Source: CAZGVW01 sp964529265
Lineage (GTDB): Bacteria; Planctomycetota; Phycisphaerae; Phycisphaerales; UBA1924
Assembly: GCA_964529265.1 (NCBI GenBank)
Contig: CAZGVW010000141.1
Span: 1 to 64,000 of the forward strand
Direction: 5' to 3'
DNA: 64,000 bases
Below the pieces are notes generated by a model. That model made no database searches. It was not told the DNA's origin and saw only the letters and a list, made by a program, of their open reading frames with translations. The translations under genes and the position numbers were made by a program. Positions 7,857 to 14,787 of the stretch are shown here, piece after piece (the stretch's first letter is position 1; each line of letters begins with the position of its first letter).

Positions 7857-8804
7857 CTACTCGGGGCGCGGACCGCGACGGCGCATTTCCCCATGGCCGG
7901 GCGCAGCGTCATGAGACTTGCGCATCATCCTGCCGTCCTCACCCTCCGGGCCGGGCCCGAAGCCCTCCTCATCTCCACCGAGTATGCCGCCCTCCAGCGC
8001 CCGGCGGAGCAGCTCATCGGCCCGCTGCTGCACGTGCCCGTCGCGGTTGGTGGCCCGCTCCTCGAGTTCGGCCTGGAATCGCTCCAGACGGCGCGAGAGG
8101 CGCTCCGCCTCCTGCAGGCCATGCCGGGCGCGCAGGTCGAACTGGTGGCCCACGAGCCCGACGAGTTCGGCGCGGATCTGATCAAGCCGCGCCTGGGTCA
8201 ACTCGTCGGGCTTCGCGTCGCGAACCTCGCGCAGCAGGTCGAAGATCTGCCTGCCGTTGCGGAGTTCCTCCATCTTCATCTCGAAGGCTTCGGGATCGCG
8301 CTCGCGGAGTTCGATGAGCGGGATCAGGCGCGGCGCAGCGCGAAGCAGCGCCTGCCGGCCCTTCTCGCGATCGGTCTCCCAGATGCGCTGCACCCGCTCG
8401 TGCAGGCGGGGATTGACCTCCTCCAGCAGGCTCAGGAGGCGCTCGGCGCGCTCATCCGTGAGTTCGAACCGGCCGGCGCCGAAGCGGCCTGCGCCGGGCC
8501 CATCACCGCCCGGACCGCGCGAGGGGCGGCCCTCCGGCCCCGGCCCGTCGGCCAGCCCTTCGCGCATGTGGGCGGCGATTTGCTCCGCGGGCTCGCCGCG
8601 ATTCAGCATCGCCAGCGCCTCTTCGAGGCGGGCTTCCTGCTCCCGATTCTTCGTCAGCGCCTGCTCGATGCGGGCGCGCATTCGGTCTTCCGTTGCGCCG
8701 TCCTTCGCGCCGGCCACGGGGCGAACAGCCGCGACGGCGCTCAGGCCGCCCGCGGCCACGATCAGCCCGCACGCCACCAGCATGATGACACTTCCGCGCT
8801 TCAT
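7857..8804 (-). CDS. exported helical protein of the ECF-sigma cassette
   Basis: The 315-residue product has a signal peptide or anchor (KRGSVIMLVACGLIVAAGG). The rest is almost entirely charged amphipathic helix rich in Glu and Arg, with a Gly/Pro-rich break near residues 85-110. Motifs such as LTDERAERLLSLLEEVNPRLHE recall periplasmic Spy/CpxP/ZraP-type LTxxQ helices, but the resemblance is loose. The ATG at 8804 shares its A with the TGA of the upstream gene (TGATG); a GTG one codon earlier is possible. It probably acts in the periplasm as a chaperone or sensor in the sigma-factor circuit, which is an inference from position. Confidence 0.6.
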   Translation of the reverse strand: MKRGSVIMLVACGLIVAAGGLSAVAAVRPVAGAKDGATEDRMRARIEQALTKNREQEARLEEALAMLNRGEPAEQIAAHMREGLADGPGPEGRPSRGPGGDGPGAGRFGAGRFELTDERAERLLSLLEEVNPRLHERVQRIWETDREKGRQALLRAAPRLIPLIELRERDPEAFEMKMEELRNGRQIFDLLREVRDAKPDELTQARLDQIRAELVGLVGHQFDLRARHGLQEAERLSRRLERFQAELEERATNRDGHVQQRADELLRRALEGGILGGDEEGFGPGPEGEDGRMMRKSHDAAPGHGEMRRRGPRPE

Positions 8805-9277
8805 CACATTGACTCCTCGAAAATCGACGCCTCCGACTCGAACGACGGCCAGAGGTCTTCGTACGAGCGGTCTAACGCCGCGAACGCCTCTTCGATTTCA
8901 TCGACCGTCTGCACACTGGTTGACGGCCACTCCTCAGAGACCTCGAGCCAGCGGTCGAGATCGGCCGCAACCTCGCCGTTCAGGGCCGCCGGCTGAGGGG
9001 CGCCCGGCCAACTCATCCAGAGCGCGCCGCCGGCCACGAGCGCAACCGCCGCGGCGGCGGCCCACCGCGCCAGGCGCCGAACGCGGATCGGACCCGGCGC
9101 GCCCGCAGCGGTGGCGGAGGCCCTGAGCGAGCCCGATGACGCCAGGATGATGCGCGCCTCGAGCGAAGCGGGCGCGTTGGCCCGCTCGCGGGATGCGAGA
9201 TCATCGAGCGCGGCTTCGAGGCCCTTCAGGGCTTCGTCCCCGCCCGGATCGCCGTGGAATTTCAGTTCGTCAGTCAT
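8804..9277 (-). CDS. single-pass membrane protein, candidate anti-sigma factor
   Basis: The 157-residue protein has about 68 N-terminal cytoplasmic residues, one membrane helix (about 71-90, RWAAAAAVALVAGGALWMSW) and an acidic C-terminal tail. It overlaps the ECF sigma gene by 8 bases and the next gene by one. The small size, topology and position directly after an ECF sigma gene fit an anti-sigma factor. The cytoplasmic part lacks the HxxxCxxC zinc anti-sigma motif, so the assignment rests on context. The ATG at 9277 is preferred over one 17 codons upstream that would extend the overlap with the sigma gene. Confidence 0.55.
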   Translation of the reverse strand: MTDELKFHGDPGGDEALKGLEAALDDLASRERANAPASLEARIILASSGSLRASATAAGAPGPIRVRRLARWAAAAAVALVAGGALWMSWPGAPQPAALNGEVAADLDRWLEVSEEWPSTSVQTVDEIEEAFAALDRSYEDLWPSFESEASIFEESM

Positions 9278-9866
9278 GCTCGTTCGAGCCTCGAATCGTC
9301 TTCTCCGCGGGCGGATCCAGCAGATCACGCAGTTTGCGCAGCGCCCGATGGTGCCGGGCCAGCAGCGTGCCCACGGGCTCGTTCAACAGGTCCGCCATCT
9401 GGCGGAAACTCAGGCCGGCGTGGTGGCGCAGTTCGATCACTTCCCTGTCGGCATCCGCCAGGCGCGACAGCGCGTCGCGCAACGCATCGAACGAGCCGGC
9501 TTCCCGCTCCAAGACAGGCGCGGCGGGCGCCTCCTCATCCGGAAGGGCGCCGGAGTTCGCGGCCCAGCGCTTGGCCCGGCGGATTTCGTCGCGCACGCGG
9601 TTCATCGCGACGCGGAACAGCCACGCCTCGAACCGGCCTCGCTCGGCGTAGCCCTCGGTCCCCAGTTTGGCCGCGACGGTCACGAACACGGACTGCGTCA
9701 CCTCCTCGGCCGCGTCGTCGCGCCCGCAGCGGGAGCGGGCGAGTGCGAAAACGCGCCGCCAGTACATCCGGACAAGCGTCCGCCACGCCTCCTCGTCGCC
9801 ACCCCTCGCCCGCGCGAGGACGGCGTCGAGTTCGGGGCCCTGCCCCTCGTGCGTGGGGGAATCCAT
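9270..9866 (-). CDS. ECF-family RNA polymerase sigma factor
   Basis: The 198-residue protein has region 2 (YWRRVFALARSRCGRDDAAE, then FEAWLFRVAMNRVRDEIRRA) and region 4 (LADADREVIELRHHAGLSF with the helix-turn-helix RQMADLLNEPVGTLLARHHR), joined by an acidic linker. This is the minimal sigma-2/sigma-4 layout of ECF factors. It leads a cassette with a membrane protein and an exported helical protein, all overlapping. Two in-frame ATGs (9866 and 9875) are possible; neither has a clear ribosome-binding site. Its regulon cannot be read from the window. Confidence 0.9.
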   Translation of the reverse strand: MDSPTHEGQGPELDAVLARARGGDEEAWRTLVRMYWRRVFALARSRCGRDDAAEEVTQSVFVTVAAKLGTEGYAERGRFEAWLFRVAMNRVRDEIRRAKRWAANSGALPDEEAPAAPVLEREAGSFDALRDALSRLADADREVIELRHHAGLSFRQMADLLNEPVGTLLARHHRALRKLRDLLDPPAEKTIRGSNEHD

Positions 9867-9971
9867 GGCCCACATCTATCGGCAGAACGTCGGAGGGGCG
9901 GGCTGATTGCCGAGCATGCCGGGCGCCACCCGCCCCGGAGGCCTCACCGGCGGTTTCGGTCCAAAAAAAGA

Positions 9972-9999
9972 GCCAGCCTCCCGGGGAGGGGAGGCTGGC
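9972..9999 (-). terminator. strong terminator of the PEP-CTERM-type gene
   Basis: GCCAGCCTCC and GGAGGCTGGC form a 10-bp perfect stem with an 8-base loop. The minus-strand continuation is CTTTTTTTGG. It lies 37 bases after the stop codon at 10036. Confidence 0.85.
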
Positions 10000-10035
10000 A
10001 GGAAAATCACGAAACTGGATTCGTCAGGAGACGAA

Positions 10036-10656
10036 TCAGCGACGACGACGCCCAGCCGCGAGGCCGGCGAGCCCGAAGAGGGCCACCGCGCCCGGGGTCG
10101 GGACGTTGAACAGGCCGAGGGTCCAAGAACCCAGGTTGCCCACGTCGCCACCGGCGGCGTCCTGGATCTCGAGAGACCAGGTGCCGAACTTGTTGTCGCC
10201 GGCGAAGACGGCCAGCGGGGTCGCGGGGGCGTAGTCGCCGCCGGGGATGATGCCCGTGGCGGGCAGAGCGGCCGCAACGGCGGGCAGGTCGCCCGTCGAC
10301 ATATCATCGAACACATAGGTGCCGCCGAGGTCGCTGCTGTCACCCGCGGCGCCGGCCGGGAAGCCCGGGCGGTTGATCAGGATGGACTGACGGCCGGAGT
10401 CCTTGTGAGTGAGCGTCACGGTCAGGTCGCCAACCCACGTGTGGGAGATGTTGTTGAGGCTGACGATGACGTCCTTCACAGGAGCGTTCTCGTTGACGAA
10501 GATCTCAGAACGGAGCGGAGCCGTGCCGGCGCCGCCGGAGCCGGACGGCGGAATCACGCCGCCCTGGCCGGTGTACGTCTTCAGCACGTTGGCCGAAGCC
10601 GTCGAAGACGCAACCAGCGCGAGGCCTGCCGCGCTGATCAGTGCGAGCTTGGACAT
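10036..10656 (-). CDS. secreted P-domain-like protein with PEP-CTERM-type C-terminus
   Basis: The 206-residue protein has a signal peptide (MSKLALISAAGLALVASSTASA). A beta-sandwich follows, with NISHTWVGDLTVTLTHKDSG and GTWSLEIQDAAGGDVGNLGS, the two conserved ends of proprotein-convertase P-like domains. The C-terminus is VPTPGAVALFGLAGLAAGRRRR: a Pro motif, a hydrophobic helix and an Arg cluster, as in exosortase-processed PEP-CTERM proteins. It is probably exported and cleaved or anchored at the surface. A perfect AGGAGG lies 9 bases before the ATG at 10656 and fixes the start. No exosortase gene is in the window. Confidence 0.85.
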   Translation of the reverse strand: MSKLALISAAGLALVASSTASANVLKTYTGQGGVIPPSGSGGAGTAPLRSEIFVNENAPVKDVIVSLNNISHTWVGDLTVTLTHKDSGRQSILINRPGFPAGAAGDSSDLGGTYVFDDMSTGDLPAVAAALPATGIIPGGDYAPATPLAVFAGDNKFGTWSLEIQDAAGGDVGNLGSWTLGLFNVPTPGAVALFGLAGLAAGRRRR

Positions 10657-10665
10657 GTTCTTCTT

Positions 10666-10671
10666 CCTCCT
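10666..10671 (-). promoter_or_regulatory. consensus Shine-Dalgarno of the PEP-CTERM-type gene
   Basis: AGGAGG on the minus strand lies 9 bases before the ATG at 10656. It is the clearest ribosome-binding site in the first 20 kb, where several genes have none, and suggests high expression. Confidence 0.75.
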
Positions 10672-10981
10672 GATGGATGGACACGAACAAAGCAGACTGT
10701 CAAACCCACGACACCGCCGCGAGAACCGCAACGGGTTAAAGCCAAAGCCCAGATGTGCGGGGGACGCTCAACTCCTCTTCGGACGGGCGCACGCAAAAAC
10801 GACGCCTCGAACCAAAGCCCCGAGTTGAGAGAAGTGACGTGTTCCTCCCGCGAGAGTGGTAGAACCCTTCCTATGGCTAGGAGTACCAACGCCGCCTTCG
10901 CAATGCAAGCGGGAATCCACCACATTCGTGGTCGATTTCGGCCATGTGGGGCGAGCCGCAAGGACCGGCGGCGGGCTTCCC
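10672..10981. other. 310-base gene-free stretch upstream of the PEP-CTERM-type gene
   Basis: No convincing coding frame is present. On the minus strand a TTGACA lies near 10695-10700 with no good -10 at 17 bases. A direct TTTGGCTTTAAC segment further upstream is AT-richer than its surroundings. The promoter of the gene at 10036 should be here; nothing else can be supported. Confidence 0.35.
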
Positions 10982-11884
10982 TCACCTTGCGGGAAGACTT
11001 CGACCGGCCGCGGCGGCATCCAAGGCCTTCACCATCTCATCTGCCACCTCGACCATGGCCGTGCAGGCCGTCTGGCTGAGTGGATGGCTCACCAAGCCGA
11101 CCCGGCCTGCCTCAACCGCCCGGATTCGCCAGTCTGCCACGGGGCCGAGGAGTTCGGTCAACTTGTCTGGATTCGCGCCCGGGCTCAGGAGCAGGATCGT
11201 GTCCGGATCGAGCCGGCGGAGGGATTCGGCGTCCAGCGAGGCGTAAGGGGGACCGGTTTCGAGCGCCGGGGGGACGCCGAGGCGCTCCAGGATCTGGTGG
11301 TGGTACGAACCGGGGCCCGCGGCGCCGGGGGGATTCGTCCAGTAGAGGATCAGGGTCCGGCCGGCCCGTTCCCCGAGGCCGGAGCGGGGCGACCAGGCGC
11401 GATCCATCGCGGCAAGGAGCGCCGCGGCGCGATCCGGCGTGGATTCACCACCGGGGAGGCGGGAAAGTTCAACGGCGGCGGCGCGGATGTCTTCCAAGGA
11501 GAGGAGAGGGAAGGAGCGGAGGGCCCAGCCGCGGTCGGCGGCGAGGGTGGTCAGGCGCTCCGGCAGGTCGCGGCTGCCCCATTCAAGAAAAACGTGCGTG
11601 GGGCGGGCGCGGGCGAGGACTTCGTAGTCGATTCCGGCCTGATCGCCGGCGATGGGGAGGGCGGGATCGAGGACCTCGTCGAAGCCGTGCCGGGCGACGA
11701 TTCGATGCTCGAAGCCCAGATCGCGGAGAATCACACCAATTGCGGGGCTGAGGGCGACAATTCGGGGCTCTGACGCGTTTTGCTGCGCCTCGGCGGATGG
11801 CGCGCGGGCCGGGGCTCTTTCCGACCCGCAGGATGCGGCGGCGAGCGAGAAGAGCAGCGCGATTGCGGCAAAGAGCGATCGCAT
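10982..11884 (-). CDS. BtuF/FepB-like ABC transporter substrate-binding lipoprotein
   Basis: The 300-residue protein begins MRSLFAAIALLFSLAAASCGS, a lipoprotein signal with the lipid Cys at 19. Two class III periplasmic-binding lobes follow. RIVALSPAIGVILRDLGFEHRIV matches the N-terminal ribbon of the cobalamin/ferric-siderophore binding family. PTHVFLEWG and DPDTILLLSPG correspond to the conserved strand ends. It probably captures a cobalamin- or siderophore-like ligand outside the inner membrane. No BtuC/BtuD genes are adjacent, and the 72 bases to the divergent gene are too short for a cobalamin riboswitch. The start was placed at the ATG that begins the lipoprotein signal. Confidence 0.75.
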   Translation of the reverse strand: MRSLFAAIALLFSLAAASCGSERAPARAPSAEAQQNASEPRIVALSPAIGVILRDLGFEHRIVARHGFDEVLDPALPIAGDQAGIDYEVLARARPTHVFLEWGSRDLPERLTTLAADRGWALRSFPLLSLEDIRAAAVELSRLPGGESTPDRAAALLAAMDRAWSPRSGLGERAGRTLILYWTNPPGAAGPGSYHHQILERLGVPPALETGPPYASLDAESLRRLDPDTILLLSPGANPDKLTELLGPVADWRIRAVEAGRVGLVSHPLSQTACTAMVEVADEMVKALDAAAAGRSLPAR

Positions 11885-11956
11885 GACCGAAGAATACTCC
11901 GCGAACGCGAGCCGCTTCGAAGAAGCGAGACGAACCGCGTCGCGGGAGCGCATTTC

Positions 11957-12547
11957 ATGGCCACGCTGAGCCGATTGTCGCGTTTTCTGAGTCGGGCAAC
12001 GTCACTCTGGGGGGCGAGCGCCCCGCATGCGATCCATGCCGAGCCGAAGAGGCTGGAGGGCGCGCCGCCGATGGACTCAGAACGCACTCTGGTGGAAGAA
12101 ATCTCGGTTCCGCGCTCTGAACCGGCGGAGTTCGATCCGCTCGTGGTCGCCGCGGCGGAGCGGCTGCCGGAGATTTCGGATGCGGCGATCGAAATTCGGG
12201 ACACGGGGCGCAGGACGCAGGCGCTGCTGGGGCGGCTGGCGGAATCCGCGGAGCAGCAGGGGACGCTGCTGGCGGGGATTGCCGGTCGGCTGGACCGGAC
12301 GGCGGCGGGGCAGGGTGAACTGAAGTCGGCGATCGGGGATGCGCGTGATGCGCTGGTGGACGCAGCGGGGGCGAGCGCGCGGATCGGGCTGGCGCTGGAG
12401 GCGATCGAGCGGTCGCTGGCGCACCGTGATCAGCGCGAGGTGGAGTTGCTGGAATCGTGCCGGAGGGTGTGCGTGGTGGCGGTGCTGGTGTGCACCGCGA
12501 GCGCGGGGGCGGCGGTGATCATGGCCGGGCTGGCGCTGTGGCTTTGA
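11957..12547 (+). CDS. coiled-coil protein with C-terminal membrane helix
   Basis: The 196-residue protein has a variable N-terminus, a central helical part rich in Ala, Arg, Glu and Gln (about 70-165, probably coiled coil) and one C-terminal hydrophobic helix (VCVVAVLVCTASAGAAVIMAGLALWL). This is tail-anchored topology with the helical part in the cytoplasm. An internal ATG at 12071 (MDSERTLVEE) could be the real start, because the preceding 38 residues have little character. It ends convergently inside the last 29 bases of the next gene. Function unknown. Confidence 0.55.
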   Translation: MATLSRLSRFLSRATSLWGASAPHAIHAEPKRLEGAPPMDSERTLVEEISVPRSEPAEFDPLVVAAAERLPEISDAAIEIRDTGRRTQALLGRLAESAEQQGTLLAGIAGRLDRTAAGQGELKSAIGDARDALVDAAGASARIGLALEAIERSLAHRDQREVELLESCRRVCVVAVLVCTASAGAAVIMAGLALWL

Positions 12548-13925
12548 GCGCGGCGGGTTGAGGAGATGGCGCGAGCGCGCGATCGATGAGTTCGCGCAGC
12601 TGCGCGAGCGCTGAGGGATCGCACAAGGCGAAGAACCAGTCGCGGGCGGCGGCGAGTTCGGCTTCCGATTCGCGGGCGCGGGCGCGTTCGACGGCGTGAT
12701 CGAGTTCGGCGAGGCGTGCATCGCGCGCTGAGCGGTACTGCCGGAGTTCTTCGTGCATGGTGCGGAAGATGGGGGCTGGGTCGGCGCCGGCCTGACGGGC
12801 GGCCTCGATTTCGCTGAGTCGGCGATGTTTGGCGCTTGCCGCGGCGGGGTCATTGAGCAGAGCGGGGTTGTGGCGGGCGGAGTGGGCGCGCCAGATTGCG
12901 GTCGCGGCGTCTGAATCGTTGCTGTGCGGGGCGCCGAGGGGGAGGCGGAGCGTTGCGCTGACGATGGCGCGGGGCGCGAGTGTTTCGCCGAGCCAATCAC
13001 GGATCCACGCCTCGGTGACTTTGTCGTATTCGCCGCCACCGACGCCGTGGATGAAGAGATCGCACCCGGCGAGGCGGAGGAGGGCGGTCATGAAAAGGGC
13101 GCGTGGGGCAAGTTCGTGGGCGGGGATCGATGCGAGGTCCTGCGCGAAGATGCGCGCGCGCGGTTGGCGGGGGCGGATGCGCCAGAGGGGCAGTTCGGGG
13201 CCGCGGGATGCGCCGATATCGAGCAGGGCGACGCCGGCGGCGGGGTTCGCGGCGGCGGCGCGGTTGTAGGCGCCGATGGCGGCGGCGGGGTCGGCGGCCA
13301 TGCGCGACGCGAGGTCCTGGAAAAGATCCGTGAGCGCGAGGGAAGTTCCGAACACAGCGGGCGCGGGGGGAACGTGGGGCGACATCAGGTCGGTGAGCGC
13401 GCGGGCGATCTGCTCCGCGGCCGAGCCGGATGCGGGGAGGTGGGAGAGCGCGGCGCGCAGGCGTGTGAGGCCGGCATCCACTGAGGCAAGAGCGGGGGGA
13501 TTGCGGGTGGAGGGCGCACGCGGCGTGAAGGACGGGCACGAGCGGACGGGCCAGCCTTCGCCGACGGCGCCGACGGGCGCGAGAGGAACGCGCTCGGCTG
13601 CGAGTGCGCCGTCCGAGGATTTGGTCGGCGCCTCGATCGTGGCGAACTCGTGCTCATCCTGATCCACCCAGATCCATGCGGGCCCAGCGCCGGCCCTGCG
13701 CGCGAAGGAATCGGCGGCGATGAACTTGGCGAGCACGCCCGGGTGCCACCAGGAGAGCTGGTGGCCGGTCATGACGATGGGCGCATCGTCGGCGAGGCCG
13801 ATCTGCCTGCGGAACGCGGATGCACGCGCGAAGTTCCGACCGCGCCAGGACTTCTCCAGCAGCGAGGCCCATTCGCCGGGCGCGGGCTCAAGGAGCAAGG
13901 GAGGATGTTCCGGCTGGCGCATCAT
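12519..13925 (-). CDS. conserved protein with distant resemblance to BshC
   Basis: The 468-residue protein has PIVMTGHQLSWWHPGVLAKF near residue 50 and PAWIWVDQDEHEF near 82. These resemble the TGQQ...GG and the Asp/Glu-His segments of the putative cysteine ligase BshC, which adds Cys to GlcN-malate in bacillithiol synthesis. A second conserved patch is DLFIHGVGGGEYDKVTEAWI near 290. The C-terminal 120 residues look like a long coiled coil, as in BshC. Whether the organism makes bacillithiol cannot be judged, since bshA and bshB are absent. The last 29 bases overlap the convergent gene. Confidence 0.5.
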   Translation of the reverse strand: MMRQPEHPPLLLEPAPGEWASLLEKSWRGRNFARASAFRRQIGLADDAPIVMTGHQLSWWHPGVLAKFIAADSFARRAGAGPAWIWVDQDEHEFATIEAPTKSSDGALAAERVPLAPVGAVGEGWPVRSCPSFTPRAPSTRNPPALASVDAGLTRLRAALSHLPASGSAAEQIARALTDLMSPHVPPAPAVFGTSLALTDLFQDLASRMAADPAAAIGAYNRAAAANPAAGVALLDIGASRGPELPLWRIRPRQPRARIFAQDLASIPAHELAPRALFMTALLRLAGCDLFIHGVGGGEYDKVTEAWIRDWLGETLAPRAIVSATLRLPLGAPHSNDSDAATAIWRAHSARHNPALLNDPAAASAKHRRLSEIEAARQAGADPAPIFRTMHEELRQYRSARDARLAELDHAVERARARESEAELAAARDWFFALCDPSALAQLRELIDRALAPSPQPAALKATAPARP

Positions 13926-13951
13926 GCCGCAACGAGTTCGGGCTCAGGCGA

Positions 13952-14698
13952 TCAGCCGCCGCACGGCGCACACGCGCCTTCGAGCGCGGCAGAGGGCAAC
14001 CTGTCGGCGCATCGCTTGATCTCACAGTGCAGGACGCGGCGGTAGTGATCGAGGCGCGTGCGGGGGATATCGAGGGGGCCGCCGAAGGAGCGGCTCGGAT
14101 CGTTGTAGATGAGTTTGACGGGGATTTCGCGGATGCGGAGGCCGGCGGCCGCGGCCTGCACCCAGAACTGCATCGGGAAGGAATAGCCATCCTCGGTGAG
14201 GGTGAGGCGCTTCAGCGACTCGACGCGGTAGGCCTTGAAGCCGCAGAACGCATCGGTGATGGAGAGGCCCAGGCGGGCGTTGATCTCTTCCGTGATGGTG
14301 CGGTTGATGGTTCGGCGGTCCTCGGGCGGACGATCGTTCTCAGGGCACTCGACGAGGTACCGGGAGCCGCTGATGACGTCGTGCGTGTCGGCCGCGGCGG
14401 CGTTCACGAAGCGCGGGATGGAGGCGGGCTCATGCTGCTCGTCGCAGTCCATGGTGATGACCCAGTCGAAGCCGTCCACAACGGCCCAGCGGAAGGCGTC
14501 CTGCATGGAGCGGCCGTAGCCGCGGTTCTCGGCGTGGCGGATGACCTCCACGGGGTGGCGCGGGAGCATGCAGGGCGTGTCGTCGGTGGAGCCATCGTCG
14601 ATGACGAGGATGTGCTCGGCGAACTCGCGCACGCGCGCCAGGACGCGATTGACGTGGCTCTGCTCGTTGTAGACGGGGATGGCGACCAGTGTCCGCAT
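13952..14698 (-). CDS. family 2 glycosyltransferase (dolichol-phosphate-mannose-synthase type)
   Basis: The 248-residue cytoplasmic enzyme begins MRTLVAIPVYNEQSHVNRVL. It carries LVIDDGSTDDTP for nucleotide binding, ENRGYGRSMQDAFRWA and the DxD-like MDCDEQHEP for metal. FCGFKAYRVESLK is the acceptor-side helix typical of the DPM1/polyprenyl-phosphate branch. It lacks the C-terminal membrane helices of GtrB-type enzymes. It probably transfers a sugar to a polyprenyl phosphate. It lies downstream of the OstA-like and kdsD genes on the same strand, so a role in envelope glycans is plausible. Confidence 0.85.
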   Translation of the reverse strand: MRTLVAIPVYNEQSHVNRVLARVREFAEHILVIDDGSTDDTPCMLPRHPVEVIRHAENRGYGRSMQDAFRWAVVDGFDWVITMDCDEQHEPASIPRFVNAAAADTHDVISGSRYLVECPENDRPPEDRRTINRTITEEINARLGLSITDAFCGFKAYRVESLKRLTLTEDGYSFPMQFWVQAAAAGLRIREIPVKLIYNDPSRSFGGPLDIPRTRLDHYRRVLHCEIKRCADRLPSAALEGACAPCGG

Positions 14699-14787
14699 GC
14701 GCTTGGCCCTCCGCTGGCGCGGCCTCGGGCCGCAGCGGGGCAATGGTAGGTCGCGCGCGGGCTGGGAACGGGCCGCACGAGGTGTTG

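Noticed and set aside
11885..11956. Possible cobalamin riboswitch before the BtuF-like gene
   Set aside because: The divergent spacer is only 72 bases, too short, and no B12-box-like sequence is visible.
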